The notes beneath the pieces were generated by a model, which saw only the letters and a list, made by a program, of their open reading frames with translations, was not told the DNA's origin and did not search any database. Shown one piece after another: positions 34,974-44,977 of a stretch of 64,000 nt of DNA (positions are counted from its first letter, which is position 1; the number at the start of each line of letters is the position of its first letter). Both the position numbers and the translations under genes were made by a program. This stretch comes from Cladorrhinum sp. PSN259. Taxonomy: Eukaryota; Ascomycota; Sordariomycetes; Sordariales; Podosporaceae. The stretch lies in assembly GCA_033725935.1 (NCBI GenBank), contig MU867068.1, positions 745,681 through 809,680 on the forward strand. The letters run 5' to 3'.

Positions 34974-35393
34974 TCACCGGAGGTGCAACAGGCTGGGCTG
35001 TTGCCCGAGCCGTCGCGCCGCCGGCGAGAGTGGTGGCGGTTGTCGCCGAACTGGAGGATACCAATAGACCCACCGCTGCCGCGGCGGGAGATTGGTGATT
35101 GTCGAAAGCGGCCCCTCCCAGGGCTGCTGTCGTTGTTGCCGCTGCTGTTGCCGCTGCTGTCGTCGCTGCTGTCGCTGCTGCTGCTGCTGCTGCTGCAGTT
35201 GTTGTTGGAGTTGTTGTTGTTCTTGTCGTAGTTGTTGCCATTGCCGAACGTCGTCCCGAAGCTGGTCGAGACGCCGAGGATCCGTTGGCAGGCTCCCAAC
35301 GGCACGAGCCAAAATGTCCTCGGGGACGGGACCTCCAAGCAGCTCTTCGAGCGTCATGGGCTCCCCAAAGATTGGCGCAGCCATGGTGGGCAT
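34974..35393 (-). CDS. Possible polyglutamine protein (low confidence)
   Basis: Open frame from ATG 35393 (MPTMAAPIFGEPM...; a second ATG at 35384 has a strong CCACCATGG context) to a stop at 34974, 139 residues. The first 45 residues look protein-like (MTLEELLGGPVPEDILARAV, then a short helical DQLRDDVRQWQQL). They run into a Gln/Arg tract of ~40 residues encoded by the CAG/CTG repeat, then a Pro-rich end. No domain is recognised. The frame may be one exon of a longer gene or a chance product of the repeat. Opposite-strand frames over the same DNA are Leu/Cys/Val-homopolymers and are clearly artefacts. Confidence 0.3.
   Translation of the reverse strand: MPTMAAPIFGEPMTLEELLGGPVPEDILARAVGSLPTDPRRLDQLRDDVRQWQQLRQEQQQLQQQLQQQQQQQRQQRRQQRQQQRQQRQQPWEGPLSTITNLPPRQRWVYWYPPVRRQPPPLSPAARRLGQQPSLLHLR
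35112..35235. repeat. Imperfect CTG/CAG trinucleotide tract
   Basis: A run of TGCTGTTG/CTGCTG units with seven near-perfect CTG triplets around 35176-35196. On the minus strand it reads CAG/CAA and encodes Gln in the only frame with plausible flanks. Confidence 0.8.
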
Positions 35394-37408
35394 GGCTTCC
35401 AAGTCGATAGCGAGAGTGTGCTACCTGTTGTCGTTGTCGTTGTTGTGGTTGTTGAGCGAAGGCGTGAGTGTTGATGTGAACGAAAGTGTCCAGTCAATTG
35501 TTGTGTGTCGTCCAATGGTAGCTGTGAGCGATTGTTGTTGTCCAAAAAAAAAAAAAGCTGACGTCAGCGAAAGTTCTCCTCGACTTGGTTGTAAGAAGGA
35601 AGAAGGAAAGGGAGAAAATTGGAAATGCAGCCGAAAGTTTTAAGGACAGACCGAGTGGAGCTGCCCAAGCTTTGCAAGAGCTTGGGTCTGAAGGACGAAA
35701 AAGGTCAAGAGACTTGTAAAAAGGGGAATTTGCGGGCCAAAGACAAGTCATGTCGTCACCAAAGATAGAGGGTGGATTCGAAGGAGGTACGTAGGTACCT
35801 GGGTTGACTGGGAGATGGTGGGAGATGGTGGGAGATGCTGCGAGAGGGCGAGAGGTAGAAAGAGGTGGTGTGGTGGGAAGTCGTCATGGAGGATGCGCGC
35901 GGGCAAGAAAAACATGGTAGATATCTTTAGTTTTGTTTTCTGGTTTGTGCAGATGTATTTTCTTTCTCTAGCCTCGTCTTTGAGGCAGTCAGTGCTCGAA
36001 GTGGCCTCGACCCGTGCCTTCTTCTTCTTGAGACACCTCCTATTTCCACGTGTTTGGCTGCCTGGACCACTGGAATTCGAGAAATCTGCACAGTCAAGCC
36101 CATCTGTTCGAAAGTTGCAAGTTTCTACAATGGTTCTTGACACGCGCCTTTCCCTTGAGTTGCAGTACCCTCTGCAAAGCTGATAGAACTCGATCTGCCC
36201 GACCAAACCCCCTCGTGTTTCCATCGAACAGACCACCAGCTACCGTTTCCAATTAACGAGCAACTCCAAAGCCCAGATACAATGCCCTTTCCCGTCACTA
36301 GAAACCTTCCCGTTTCAACCCTCCATGTTTCCGGCCTTCATTAACCGAAAACACCGCGGGCCCTTTCGACGAGACCACCTCCTGCTCCTGTGAAAGGCGA
36401 CGGATAAAAGTTCCAGATCCGCGATAGCAGTTGGTGTCCTTCCTCTTCATGTTACTCGAGAACCGGAAGCAGCATTTGGTGTTGACAGCCGCCTTTCCGA
36501 TCCGAGCGCCGCGACACTGACCCATTGTACTCGCTTGGTATCGTCCCAACCTCGAAACGCACCTTGACACAATTATAAATATCTTTTGGGAAGAATATGG
36601 GATGCAGGAAGGTTGAGACAAGAGTAGACAATGCCAGTCTCAAGCCATGGTTGGCGTGGCGCTGCCTCTAGAAACATTGCTCTAACATCTGGCATTGCGC
36701 TTCTATACTCGTCGACTAAGTACACTGTCAAGAACTGCAGGGAGCGGAAAGAACTCGTCAAACCCTATCCGCCTCTCCTCAGTAGCTTCACCTCAAAGCC
36801 TCTGCTCTTTCAAGCCTTGCCGTCGGTTATGTTATCTCGTTTCCCAGTCCCCCTTCCGCACGACCCATATTCCTGGAGAATATCTAGTGATAGGCAGATA
36901 CAAATGCATTGGAGCGTTGCGTTATGTCTACGGCACCTACATTTTGTCATTGTGGTTGGATACAATCATCGAGGTATCAAGTAGGTACAACAACAAACGC
37001 GACCTCAAAGACGAGGGCTTCTGACCTGCCCATCCAATGACTCTTCCAACTCTTTCCACTCTATCCCCGAAAATAAAGGCAAACCACCCATCTCAACCGA
37101 CAAAACACGAAAGTGGAATCTACCCACCCCAACTGTGACCCACCCTCCAGAACCCACTCTCCAGCATTCCAAGAAATGGCACGCCACCTCGCCCGTCAAG
37201 ACGGTGCCAACTCGAGCGGGAGGTCAGAAGAGACGCATTCAACTATCAAGATGACATCATCATCGACAAGAGATCCAAGCTACACCGGTGGGGTTTTAGG
37301 GCGGTGGATTATTGCGCTCACGTTGGCAATGCCGAAGAAGTAGGTAGTCGGTATGGCTAACTGGTATGTTGCCTCCTGTTGCTTGCGCTGGAGAGGATAC
37401 TGATGCTG

Positions 37409-37731
37409 TTTTTAGTTGATCTGGAGCCCATTGATGAGAACGGAATCTCCGATACGGACGGCGAGTCTCCAGCATCGACCGCGAAGCTGCCATTCCGATC
37501 GCTCATATTTTCTGGGGGGAAGGATGCTGATGTTCCAAGGCGCTGGTTGTACGACGTCGATCCAACTCGGTACGAAATTGGTACAATCGTTGCGCTGATT
37601 GCTCGGTCGAAGCCCACACTGTTGACAACCACACCCTAGCCTGAACACGTCGCCGTGGAAAATATTCAATTTCAGGTGCAAACTCCGGGGTGAAACACAA
37701 AGCGTTCGTTCTCTTCGAAGACCTCAAATAA
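37409..37731 (+). CDS. Coding-like fragment, unresolved gene or relic
   Basis: The frame at 37409-37580 reads VFSVDLEPIDENG-like sequence through RRWLYDVDPTRYEIG. Splicing a GTACAA...TTTCAG intron (37581-37675) would join it to ANSGVKHKAFVLFEDLK and a stop at 37731. The amino-acid composition looks genuine, but I find no start codon with a good upstream exon. A second open stretch in another frame (37630-37979, ending NEEKPLANVLICGHLLAAMA) follows directly. This may be a decayed gene or a multi-intron gene I cannot resolve. No family is recognised. Confidence 0.25.
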
Positions 37732-38966
37732 CTCCCAACAACCAGACTGCAACGCCGAGACGTCAACAGTGTGCAACTTCTCCACAACGGGAAGCGCATC
37801 TTAACCGTTTTAAGTGGAGACTAATCAACGAGCGTCAAGAAGTTTGGCCGTATACCGCCGAGACTGTCAAGGCTACTAGAGGCATACGCTTGCCTTACAA
37901 GACGATGTGGTTGCTTAATGAGGAAAAGCCGCTGGCCAATGTCTTGATTTGTGGGCATCTGCTCGCGGCAATGGCATGAACTTCTTTGATCATATCCTCC
38001 GAGTCGCCGTCGAGACTTGGAGAGACCTGTGAAAGTTGTTGCAGAGTTCCCCAGGGAAAGCTAGCCGTCGGGGTATTGTCCGGTCGTTCTCTCGTGGTGG
38101 AGGCGATGATTTACGTATCACTTACAATCGCATATCCGGATAATGAGGCTGGATATCTTTGCAGAGCCAGTGTACTCTTCATGTTGTAAGTTGCCTTGGT
38201 TGATACTTGCAACAGAGTCTCATCCCCAATTTCGAATGCTGTCAAAGTCTTCGCTACCCAAATTGTTCGAAACAAAAGCAAACGTCATGGCTGCATCAAA
38301 GGACCAGACGATCATCCGAGAATAAAACCACTTCAAAGTGTGAGTTACCCAAGACCCTGGAGAGGTAGCATCGGCTGAAAGCTTGATGGGCAGGCTCCTC
38401 ACCAAGACTTTTCAACGGCCTTTCGTCGGTGCGATGGCAGCAGCCCAAAGAGGGAAAGGATGACGCGCAGTTTGCACGTGCTTCACCAGATTCGGTCCGT
38501 TTGAAGGAGTCCTGCGACGGAGATAACCCCAGACCAGCAGCTTCGGCCGACCAGGGCCCTGGCAATGCACCGTGAGGACATAACCGAGCACCCCGGACTC
38601 CGCATCTGCCAAGGGATCTCCCCACATTCCATGTTGCGGGGCCCCAGATTGTGGCGCCTCACGGCAGTGAGGGTTTGGATGGTCTGGGGTTTGCATGGAA
38701 AATCGAAGTTTGGACACCTTGGAAACACGCTGCTGGGCCTACCTCGGCAGCATGTTCGAAGGGCCGAATAGGTCTTTCTCGAATGCGAGGGCACAATGTT
38801 ACAATTCACGGGAAGCCTCGAATTGGGCATCAACAACAAAGAATAAAAACCCCTTGGATCATCGTCCTCAGGATGGATTTATTTCTGGCCAGCGACAAGT
38901 CAACTCATTCGCCTCAGTCCTTCAACAGCTCTCTCGAGATCCTCCAAGTCTTAGTACATCGTCAAC

Positions 38967-40184
38967 ATGAAGTTCTCTTCGACTCTCGCTGCGCTCTCTG
39001 CGGCTACCTTGGTCCAGGGTCACGGATACTTGACCCTCCCCAAGAGCCGTACCCGTCTTGGGTCTGAGGTGAGCAAACCTTGTTCTGCGGCTTCATGATC
39101 TTCAACACTTGCTGACACTCACTCGACTGAACAGTCCGGTATCGACACTTGCCCTGAGTGCACCATTCTAGAACCCGTCTCATCATGGCCCGATCTCGAC
39201 ATTGCTCCCGTTGGCCGCAGTGGCCCTTGCGGATACAATGCCCGTGTCAGCGTTGACTACAACACTCCTCGCGCCGGTCTCTGGGGCGACTCTACCGTCG
39301 CCAAGTTTCAGCCCGGCCAGACAATCGATGTTGAGTGGTGCGTTGACAACAATGGCGACCATGGCGGCATGTTCACCTACCGCATCTGCCAGAACCAGAC
39401 TCTGGTCGACAAGTTTCTGACTCCCGGCTACATCCCCACCAACGACGAGAAGCAGCAAGCTGAGGACTGCTTCGAGGCTGGCACCCTCAAGTGCACTGAC
39501 GTCTCGGGCCAGAGCTGCGGCTACAGCCCAGACTGCTCTCCCGGTCAGGCATGCTGGCGCAACGATTGGTTCACCTGCAATGCTTTCAGCGCCAGCGAGA
39601 GACGTGGCTGCCAGGGCGTCGACAACAAGCCCCGCGGATCATGCTTCACTACCATTGCTGGCGGGTTCCCCGTCACCAAGAAGATCAAGCTTCCCAACTA
39701 CAACTCAGCTCACACCCTTCTCTCCTTCAAGTGGAATTCTTTCCAGACCGGTCAGATCTACCTCTCCTGTGCCGACATTGCCATTGGTGACGGCACTGGC
39801 ACTGTCACTCCTCCCGCCACCACCCTGACCACCTCTGTTGCTGTTCCCACCGGAACCTGCAGCCCTGCTTCCACCGTCGCCGTCACCTTCAACGAGAAGG
39901 TCACCACCGTCGTCGGCCAGACCATCAAGGTTGTCGGTTCCATCCCTCAACTCGGTAGCTGGGCTCCCGCTTCGGCCGTCGCTCTCTCAGCTGCGGCATA
40001 CACCAACTCCAACCCCCTCTGGACCACCACTCTCAACATTGCTCCCGGCACCACCTTCACGTACAAGTTCATCCGCGTTGACAGCAACGGTGCCGTCACC
40101 TGGGAGAGCGACCCCAACAGGTCCTACACCGTCCCTGCTGGATGCGTCGGCGCCACTGCTGTTGTTGACGCCAGCTGGAGATAA
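38967..40184 (+). CDS. AA13 starch-active lytic polysaccharide monooxygenase with CBM20
   Basis: Exons 38967-39068 and 39135-40184, 383 residues. The 66-nt intron (GTGAGC...ACAG) is phase 0. The signal peptide [18 protein letters not shown] is cut before [14 protein letters not shown], giving the N-terminal His of the copper histidine brace (His19, mature His1). The second brace His is in [12 protein letters not shown] (His110, mature 92). Many paired cysteines follow ([22 protein letters not shown]). A Thr-rich linker (~[12 protein letters not shown]) leads to a CBM20 starch-binding domain with [30 protein letters not shown] and [12 protein letters not shown]. The enzyme cleaves starch oxidatively outside the cell. 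The next gene downstream is a GH5 mannanase on the same strand. Confidence 0.95.
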
Positions 40185-40824
40185 AGTGGTTCAGAAACTG
40201 GATTCAAACATTGCATTTTATGGTAGGATAAGGATAACAAATCATGATGAATGATAAAATTTGGGGAATGGGCAAGGGGTTTACCTTTTTATCTGTACAT
40301 ATTTTGAACCTTTTTCATTTTTATTTTTTCCCTTGCATTTGCATATTACGGGCGGGTCACGGTCATCGGGAACCGGTGGCCTGGTCTTTCAGGTTCAAAA
40401 TGCTACATTAGGTTACTTCTAACCTTCCCGGACCGTTGACGATCATGTGCAAGTTTCTAGATCTTCAAAGTATCACGGCTTTGTCTTGGTGATTCCATTC
40501 ACCTCGGAAGGGAAAACGAAAATGGGAGGGCGGCCCATCCCTCCCCGTTCCCCTCTCTCCCCCGCTTGCCTTTCCCCAATACCGGGAAAATCGACCAGCC
40601 CGTCCGTCTACTCGGGCCGGACGACCTAACAGGAATAGGGGGGGGGGGGGGCGGTAGACCGGAAATGCCAAGTCTCGCCAAGGATGTTTACCCCTGGAGG
40701 GCGGCTCATCGACCTCCGTTTGACGATTAGGTCATCAACAGATGAAAATGATAAATATCATGAGGATGGAATGGATTTGGAAATTTGACAAGCTCTGGTT
40801 GTTCAGGCCTTCGAGATAGTAATC
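40185..40824. other. Intergenic region with a 14-G homopolymer
   Basis: 640 bp between two carbohydrate-enzyme genes. It contains an unbroken run of 14 G at 40638-40651 and a GATAAATATC element near 40750 that could serve as TATA for the mannanase. GGGG/CCCC-rich stretches may include carbon-repressor (SYGGRG) sites, but I cannot assign one. Confidence 0.55.
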
Positions 40825-42136
40825 ATGGTTCTCCCAAAGTCTTTGATCGTCAGCTTGTTGGCCCTCACGGCTGCCGCTGCTCCCGGCGGTGGTCGTCCCA
40901 AGGTCAAGGTCCCCAAGGGATTCGTCACGGTTGAGGATGGAAAGTTCAAGCTCGACGGCAAGGATTTTTACTTTGCCGGTAGCAATGCTTATTACTTTCC
41001 TTTCAATGGGGTATGTATACATTCCCCCTCACCATATTCTGTTGGGACACTGTGATCACTGACCATTGATGCTGCAGGACCAAGCCGATGTCGAGAAGGG
41101 TCTGAGTGCTGCAAAGAAGGCCGGTTTGAACGTCTTTCGCACTTGGGGATTCAACGACAAGAACAGCACCTACATTCCGGGCGGCCTTCCCCAGTACGGC
41201 GGAGAGGGCGCCGGTCCCTCCGAGGTTGTCTTCCAGTGGTTCCACCCCAACGGCACCTCCACCATCAACGTTGCGGGCTTCGACAAGGTTGTCAAGGCCG
41301 CCGACAAGGTCGGCACCAAGCTTCTGGTTGCTCTCACCAACAACTGGGCCGACTACGGCGGCATGGACGTGTACACGGTCAACCTCGGCGGCAAGTACCA
41401 CGATGACTTTTATACCGTGCCCAAGATCAAGGACGCCTTCAAGCGCTACGTCAAAGCCATGGTGACCCGGTACAAGGACTCGCCAACCATCTTCGGCTGG
41501 GAGCTCGCGAATGAGCCCCGCTGCGGCGCCGACGGTGTCCGCAACCTCCCCCGTTCCGACAAGTGCAACCCCGAAGTCATGGGCGCGTGGGTCAAGGAGA
41601 TGTCGGCTTACATCAAGAGCCTCGACCCGCACCACCTCGTCACCTGGGGCGGTGAGGGCGAGTTCAATTACCCCGACAGGTCCGACGACTGGGCCTACTC
41701 TGCAGGAAACGGCGGTGACTTTGACCACGAGATCGCCATCGACACGATCGACTTTGGCGTCTTCCACTCGTATCCCGATTGGTGGAGCAAGACGACCCAG
41801 TGGACTGAGCAATGGATCCGGGACCACGCCAAGGCGGGACGCAAAGCCAAGAAGCCCGTCGTGCACGAGGAGTACGGCTGGCTCACCCCTGAACTTCGGC
41901 TCGAGTACACTGGCAAGGTGGACAACAGGACCAGACTGGAGGTTGTCGGCCCTTGGCAAAAGATTACCGTTCAGGAGAAGCTTGCAGGGAGCATGTACTG
42001 GCAGTACGGATACGGTGGGTACTCTTACGGCAAGAACCACAATGACGGGTTCACAATTTACCTCGAGGATGCTGAAGCTCAAGAGTTGGTTTATGGTCAC
42101 GCCAAGGACATGCAGAAGCTTAATGGACGGAGATAA
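40825..42136 (+). CDS. Endo-beta-1,4-mannanase, GH5 subfamily 7
   Basis: Exons 40825-41010 and 41078-42136, 414 residues; the 67-nt intron (GTATGT...GCAG) is phase 0. The signal peptide is [19 protein letters not shown]. There is no N-terminal CBM: the catalytic domain begins at [30 protein letters not shown], a hallmark of fungal GH5_7. Catalytic acid/base Glu is in [11 protein letters not shown] and the nucleophile Glu in [10 protein letters not shown]. Supporting motifs are [37 protein letters not shown] and [11 protein letters not shown]. It hydrolyses mannan and galactomannan outside the cell. The start is supported by the signal peptide beginning directly at the ATG. Confidence 0.95.
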
Positions 42137-42550
42137 AAACAAAAAACGCAAAAAAAAGAATCATTGAGGGAGTAGTTTGTCATTGATAGTTGTAATATTA
42201 TTTTGTTTTTGTTCCCAATGTCACCTAGATAAGCATAATTGCTAAATCATTCAATGTGCATGTGCCGTCACTTGGCGATGTAGGGAGTTGAGAGCCAAGG
42301 CGGTAAAAGCCCAGTGTTTTCTTTTGGTAGCTTCCTGATCACAGGGAGGATTTTCTTTTTCCAAGACGGGACACAAATGATGCAGATCGGGCAACACAAT
42401 CGGGTCAGCCGGATTTGTTGTTTCTTTCTTGTGTACCATGATTTTCCCATCTATTTAAACATGTCCGGTTTTCCTCTCGCACTTTGTTTCATGATGTATC
42501 CATTCACCGCCGTTCTTGCCCTTCAACTTTCATCCATTATTTCCACCATC
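42137..42550. other. Intergenic region, promoter of the small secreted peptide
   Basis: Just over 400 bp. TATTTAAA at 42452-42459 lies 92 nt before the next start codon and is a plausible TATA element. A longer in-frame extension upstream of the peptide begins at 42314, before this element, and is therefore unlikely to be translated. Confidence 0.5.
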
Positions 42551-42739
42551 ATGTGGCTCTCAAAGTCGTCAATCTGCCTGCTAGTCTTTGCAACCCTGTC
42601 TCAGGCGCAATACACGGGGCCGTGCTCTGTATCAAACTGCGGTGCTACTGGTAAAGTCTGCCCTCGCGGATACCTCTGTGTCCCATGGCCGTCTTTCGAA
42701 CCAGCTCTTCGTAAAGGGTGTACCTGCAGTATCGGCTAA
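42551..42739 (+). CDS. 62-residue Cys-rich secreted peptide
   Basis: A start at ATG 42551 gives a clean signal peptide (MWLSKSSICLLVFATLSQA) and a mature peptide of ~43 residues with six cysteines: PCSVSNCG, VCPRGYLC and GCTCS. The pattern suggests three disulfides, as in small effector-like or antimicrobial peptides and in some carbohydrate-binding modules; I cannot name the family. The Pro-Trp-Pro loop between the fourth and fifth Cys is distinctive. It lies between a mannanase and the sulfide-oxidation genes and has its own TATA-like element. Confidence 0.65.
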   Translation: MWLSKSSICLLVFATLSQAQYTGPCSVSNCGATGKVCPRGYLCVPWPSFEPALRKGCTCSIG

Positions 42740-43038
42740 GAGGGTATGTCGTCTCTTCCATGTCTTGATGACATCTTTTTTACTAATTCAGAATCCAGAG
42801 TTATTTCATGAGTGAAGAAATAAAACTTCAAGGAGGATGTTATATCTGGATTGGCATTGTGGTTTGGGTTGGAGACTGGAAGCGACGGTGGCATTGCTCT
42901 GGTCGTGCGTGCACACAGGTGTATTTACTGGCAAAGGATCGAAAAGCCGTGCATTGATTGCAAAAATGCCTCTCATACTGGGAAAAATCATCGATGTTTT
43001 TGAATAGCTTGATTCATGTTGGCCCTCGGCGAATGTCT

Positions 43039-44202
43039 TTACAGTCCCATCCCCTTAACCTTGACAGGAACCTTCAAAAGCCTCATCCCGGCCTCATTTT
43101 CCTTGGGCAACCTCCCAGCTCTCACATTCACCTGCAGACTCTCATGCAGCAACCTCGGAGCAGCAAGGTGGGAATCCCGCTCGTTCCTCATAGCCACAAA
43201 CTCATCCTCCGTCATTCCGTCCTTGACGTGTCTGTTCATCTGGCGGTGTCCGCCGACAGTTACGTACGGAACCGGATCTCGTTCTCCCTCGGGCGGATAA
43301 TCGTGTCCGGTCCACACCTTGACGTGATCTGGCAGTGACAAGAGTTTCCTTGCCGATTTGTACAGAGAGTGAGCACTTCCGCCCGGGAAATCACACCTCG
43401 CTGTGCCAATGTCGACGTGAAAGAGCGAGTCGCCGCAGAACACATTATCTCCAATCTTGTACCCCAGGTGATCGGGGGTGTGGCCGGGCAAGTGAATCGC
43501 CTTGGCTGTCAGCTCCCCGATTCTAAACTCTTCATCGTCCTCAAACAGCTTATCGAACACGCCTTCATACTCGTCGGCATCAATGCCGTACCGCTCCCCG
43601 AAGAGCATCTGCACCTGACCGATGCGTTTACCGATGCATACCGGCGGTTTTGTCCCTTGTTGCTCCGTCAAGCGGCGCTGAAGATAGAATGAAGATGTCA
43701 AGTGATCGGCGTGCGCGTGGGTTTCAAGAATGAGGGAGATGGTATATCCCTTTTCGCGGACAAGAGAAAGCAACGCATCGGCCGTGGTTGTGGTGATGGT
43801 TTGGGAGCACTTGTCGTAGTCGAGGACTGGGTCAATGATGGCTGCTTTTTTGGTTGATGGGTCGGCGACGAGGTATTGGAACGTGCCGGATTTGTGTTCA
43901 AAGACTGGATGGATTGTTGGTTCATTGCTTGGAAGAGCTGTGCTGTAGGATGCGGTGTGAATGATGGGGTCGAGACGAGGGAATGGATGGATTATGGGGA
44001 GTCTTGATGATGGACGACGACATGTTGGAGCAGAAGTAATTCTTGTTGCTTTTCGGTGCAAGGATCTTCTCTGCAGGTTCAAGTTGCTGGATGGGATGTG
44101 AGTTCGGACAGCAGCCGTGATCAAGGGTGCGAGAATCAGACGAGTGGTCGTCTGACATCTCAGGGCGTTGTCAATGCAATGTTGAGTTTGTAGGGCATTC
44201 AT
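43039..44202 (-). CDS. Metallo-beta-lactamase-fold persulfide (sulfur) dioxygenase-like protein
   Basis: 387 residues, single exon. The first ~85 residues are rich in Arg, Ser and Thr with almost no acidic residues, as in a mitochondrial presequence. The MBL fold then shows EHKSGTFQYLVAD, AAIIDPVLDYD, the metal motif THAHADHLTSSFYLQ (HxHxDH), HLPGHTPDHLGYKIGDNVFCGDSLF, TARCDFPGGSAHSLYKS and WTGHDYPPEG. The later YVTVGGHRQMNRHVKDG stretch is typical of the Blh branch of persulfide dioxygenases rather than of human ETHE1. Such enzymes oxidise glutathione persulfide to sulfite with mononuclear iron. Divergent transcription from the sulfide:quinone oxidoreductase gene strongly supports this role over glyoxalase II. 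Confidence 0.85.
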   Translation of the reverse strand: MNALQTQHCIDNALRCQTTTRLILAPLITAAVRTHIPSSNLNLQRRSLHRKATRITSAPTCRRPSSRLPIIHPFPRLDPIIHTASYSTALPSNEPTIHPVFEHKSGTFQYLVADPSTKKAAIIDPVLDYDKCSQTITTTTADALLSLVREKGYTISLILETHAHADHLTSSFYLQRRLTEQQGTKPPVCIGKRIGQVQMLFGERYGIDADEYEGVFDKLFEDDEEFRIGELTAKAIHLPGHTPDHLGYKIGDNVFCGDSLFHVDIGTARCDFPGGSAHSLYKSARKLLSLPDHVKVWTGHDYPPEGERDPVPYVTVGGHRQMNRHVKDGMTEDEFVAMRNERDSHLAAPRLLHESLQVNVRAGRLPKENEAGMRLLKVPVKVKGMGL

Positions 44203-44977
44203 CTTGTCCGAAGATTACTTGTGGGAGAGGTTGAATTATTTCTTTCTCAAGGGGTGTTGGTGTGTTAAGCTTTGGAAGATATAAGTCGCATCCAGGGATG
44301 TCCCTTTTTACATGTCCCCGAATTGATCTCGGTCTGCAAACAAGGATCTGTTTCCCGTCGTCCGCCGACCTGTCGGGGATCCAACATTGGTTGGCCGGTC
44401 TTCCCGTGCCCGGCAGTCATCCCATAGTGGCACCACTTGTCTTCGAAGCTTCCGGGGAGAGAGCGGCCATCGGCGGGATAACCGCTCGCTAAAAGCGGCC
44501 CGTGGTGGGGCTTCCGGTTGTCGGGGTCGGCGGGGCAAGAAAATTCCTTTCAGGGCCCCCCTTTTGCATCACTCTAATTGCAAACGGTACAAATGTTGCA
44601 GATTCACAAGTTTAATCACAGAAAAGATCCTGTTGATAGCAATTGATCCTCACAAAAAAGGAAAAAAAAAAAGAAAAAAGGAGGAATGATTTGCCACCTC
44701 CCACACCGAGTCAACTGTTTGGCCACTCCCGACCGATAGCCGACCGACAGCCGCTCCGAGTCGGCGACCCGATCACGCCATCGGTGACCACGGTTCCTGA
44801 CCCATAATTTCCTATGCCCCACTAAATTCACTCATTCTCATGAATCTCACAAGCGACTGAGCGTTTTCTCTGTGACTTTGTCCCTCCTTTTTATTGTTGT
44901 GTCTTTGCCAACACTAGATCTGAGATCTCATCTCGATAAGGAATTCGACCCAACTCATACCTCTTCATCATCTCATC
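44203..44977. promoter_or_regulatory. Divergent promoter of the sulfide-oxidation pair
   Basis: 775 bp between the start codons of the persulfide-dioxygenase-like and SQR genes. It is GC-rich in the left half with multiple CCGxCGG-like and CGGGGA words, and has an A-rich tract at 44655-44685. No TATAAA is evident. Co-regulation is inferred from the layout. Confidence 0.45.

Larger units (their letters stand above)
33727..38966. other. Gene-poor region with low-complexity DNA
   Basis: 5.2 kb without a confident gene. It contains an A-rich AAAACAAAAA-type tract near 34790-34860, a CTG/CAG repeat near 35120-35230 (low-confidence polyQ frame listed separately), a GGGAGATGGT triplication at 35813-35840, and coding-like scraps at 37.2-38.0 kb. 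The right end is the promoter of the AA13 gene; an ATAAAAA at 38843 may act as its TATA element. Confidence 0.5.

Noticed and set aside
34680..35231. 183-codon plus-strand frame with Lys-rich and Leu-rich ends
   Set aside because: Built from the A-rich tract and the antisense of the CAG repeat; no protein-like middle.
35112..35235. CRISPR-like or minisatellite array
   Set aside because: It is a trinucleotide tract without spacers, in a eukaryotic genome.
42314..42550. N-terminal extension of the 62-residue secreted peptide
   Set aside because: It precedes the TATTTAAA element and would bury the signal peptide.
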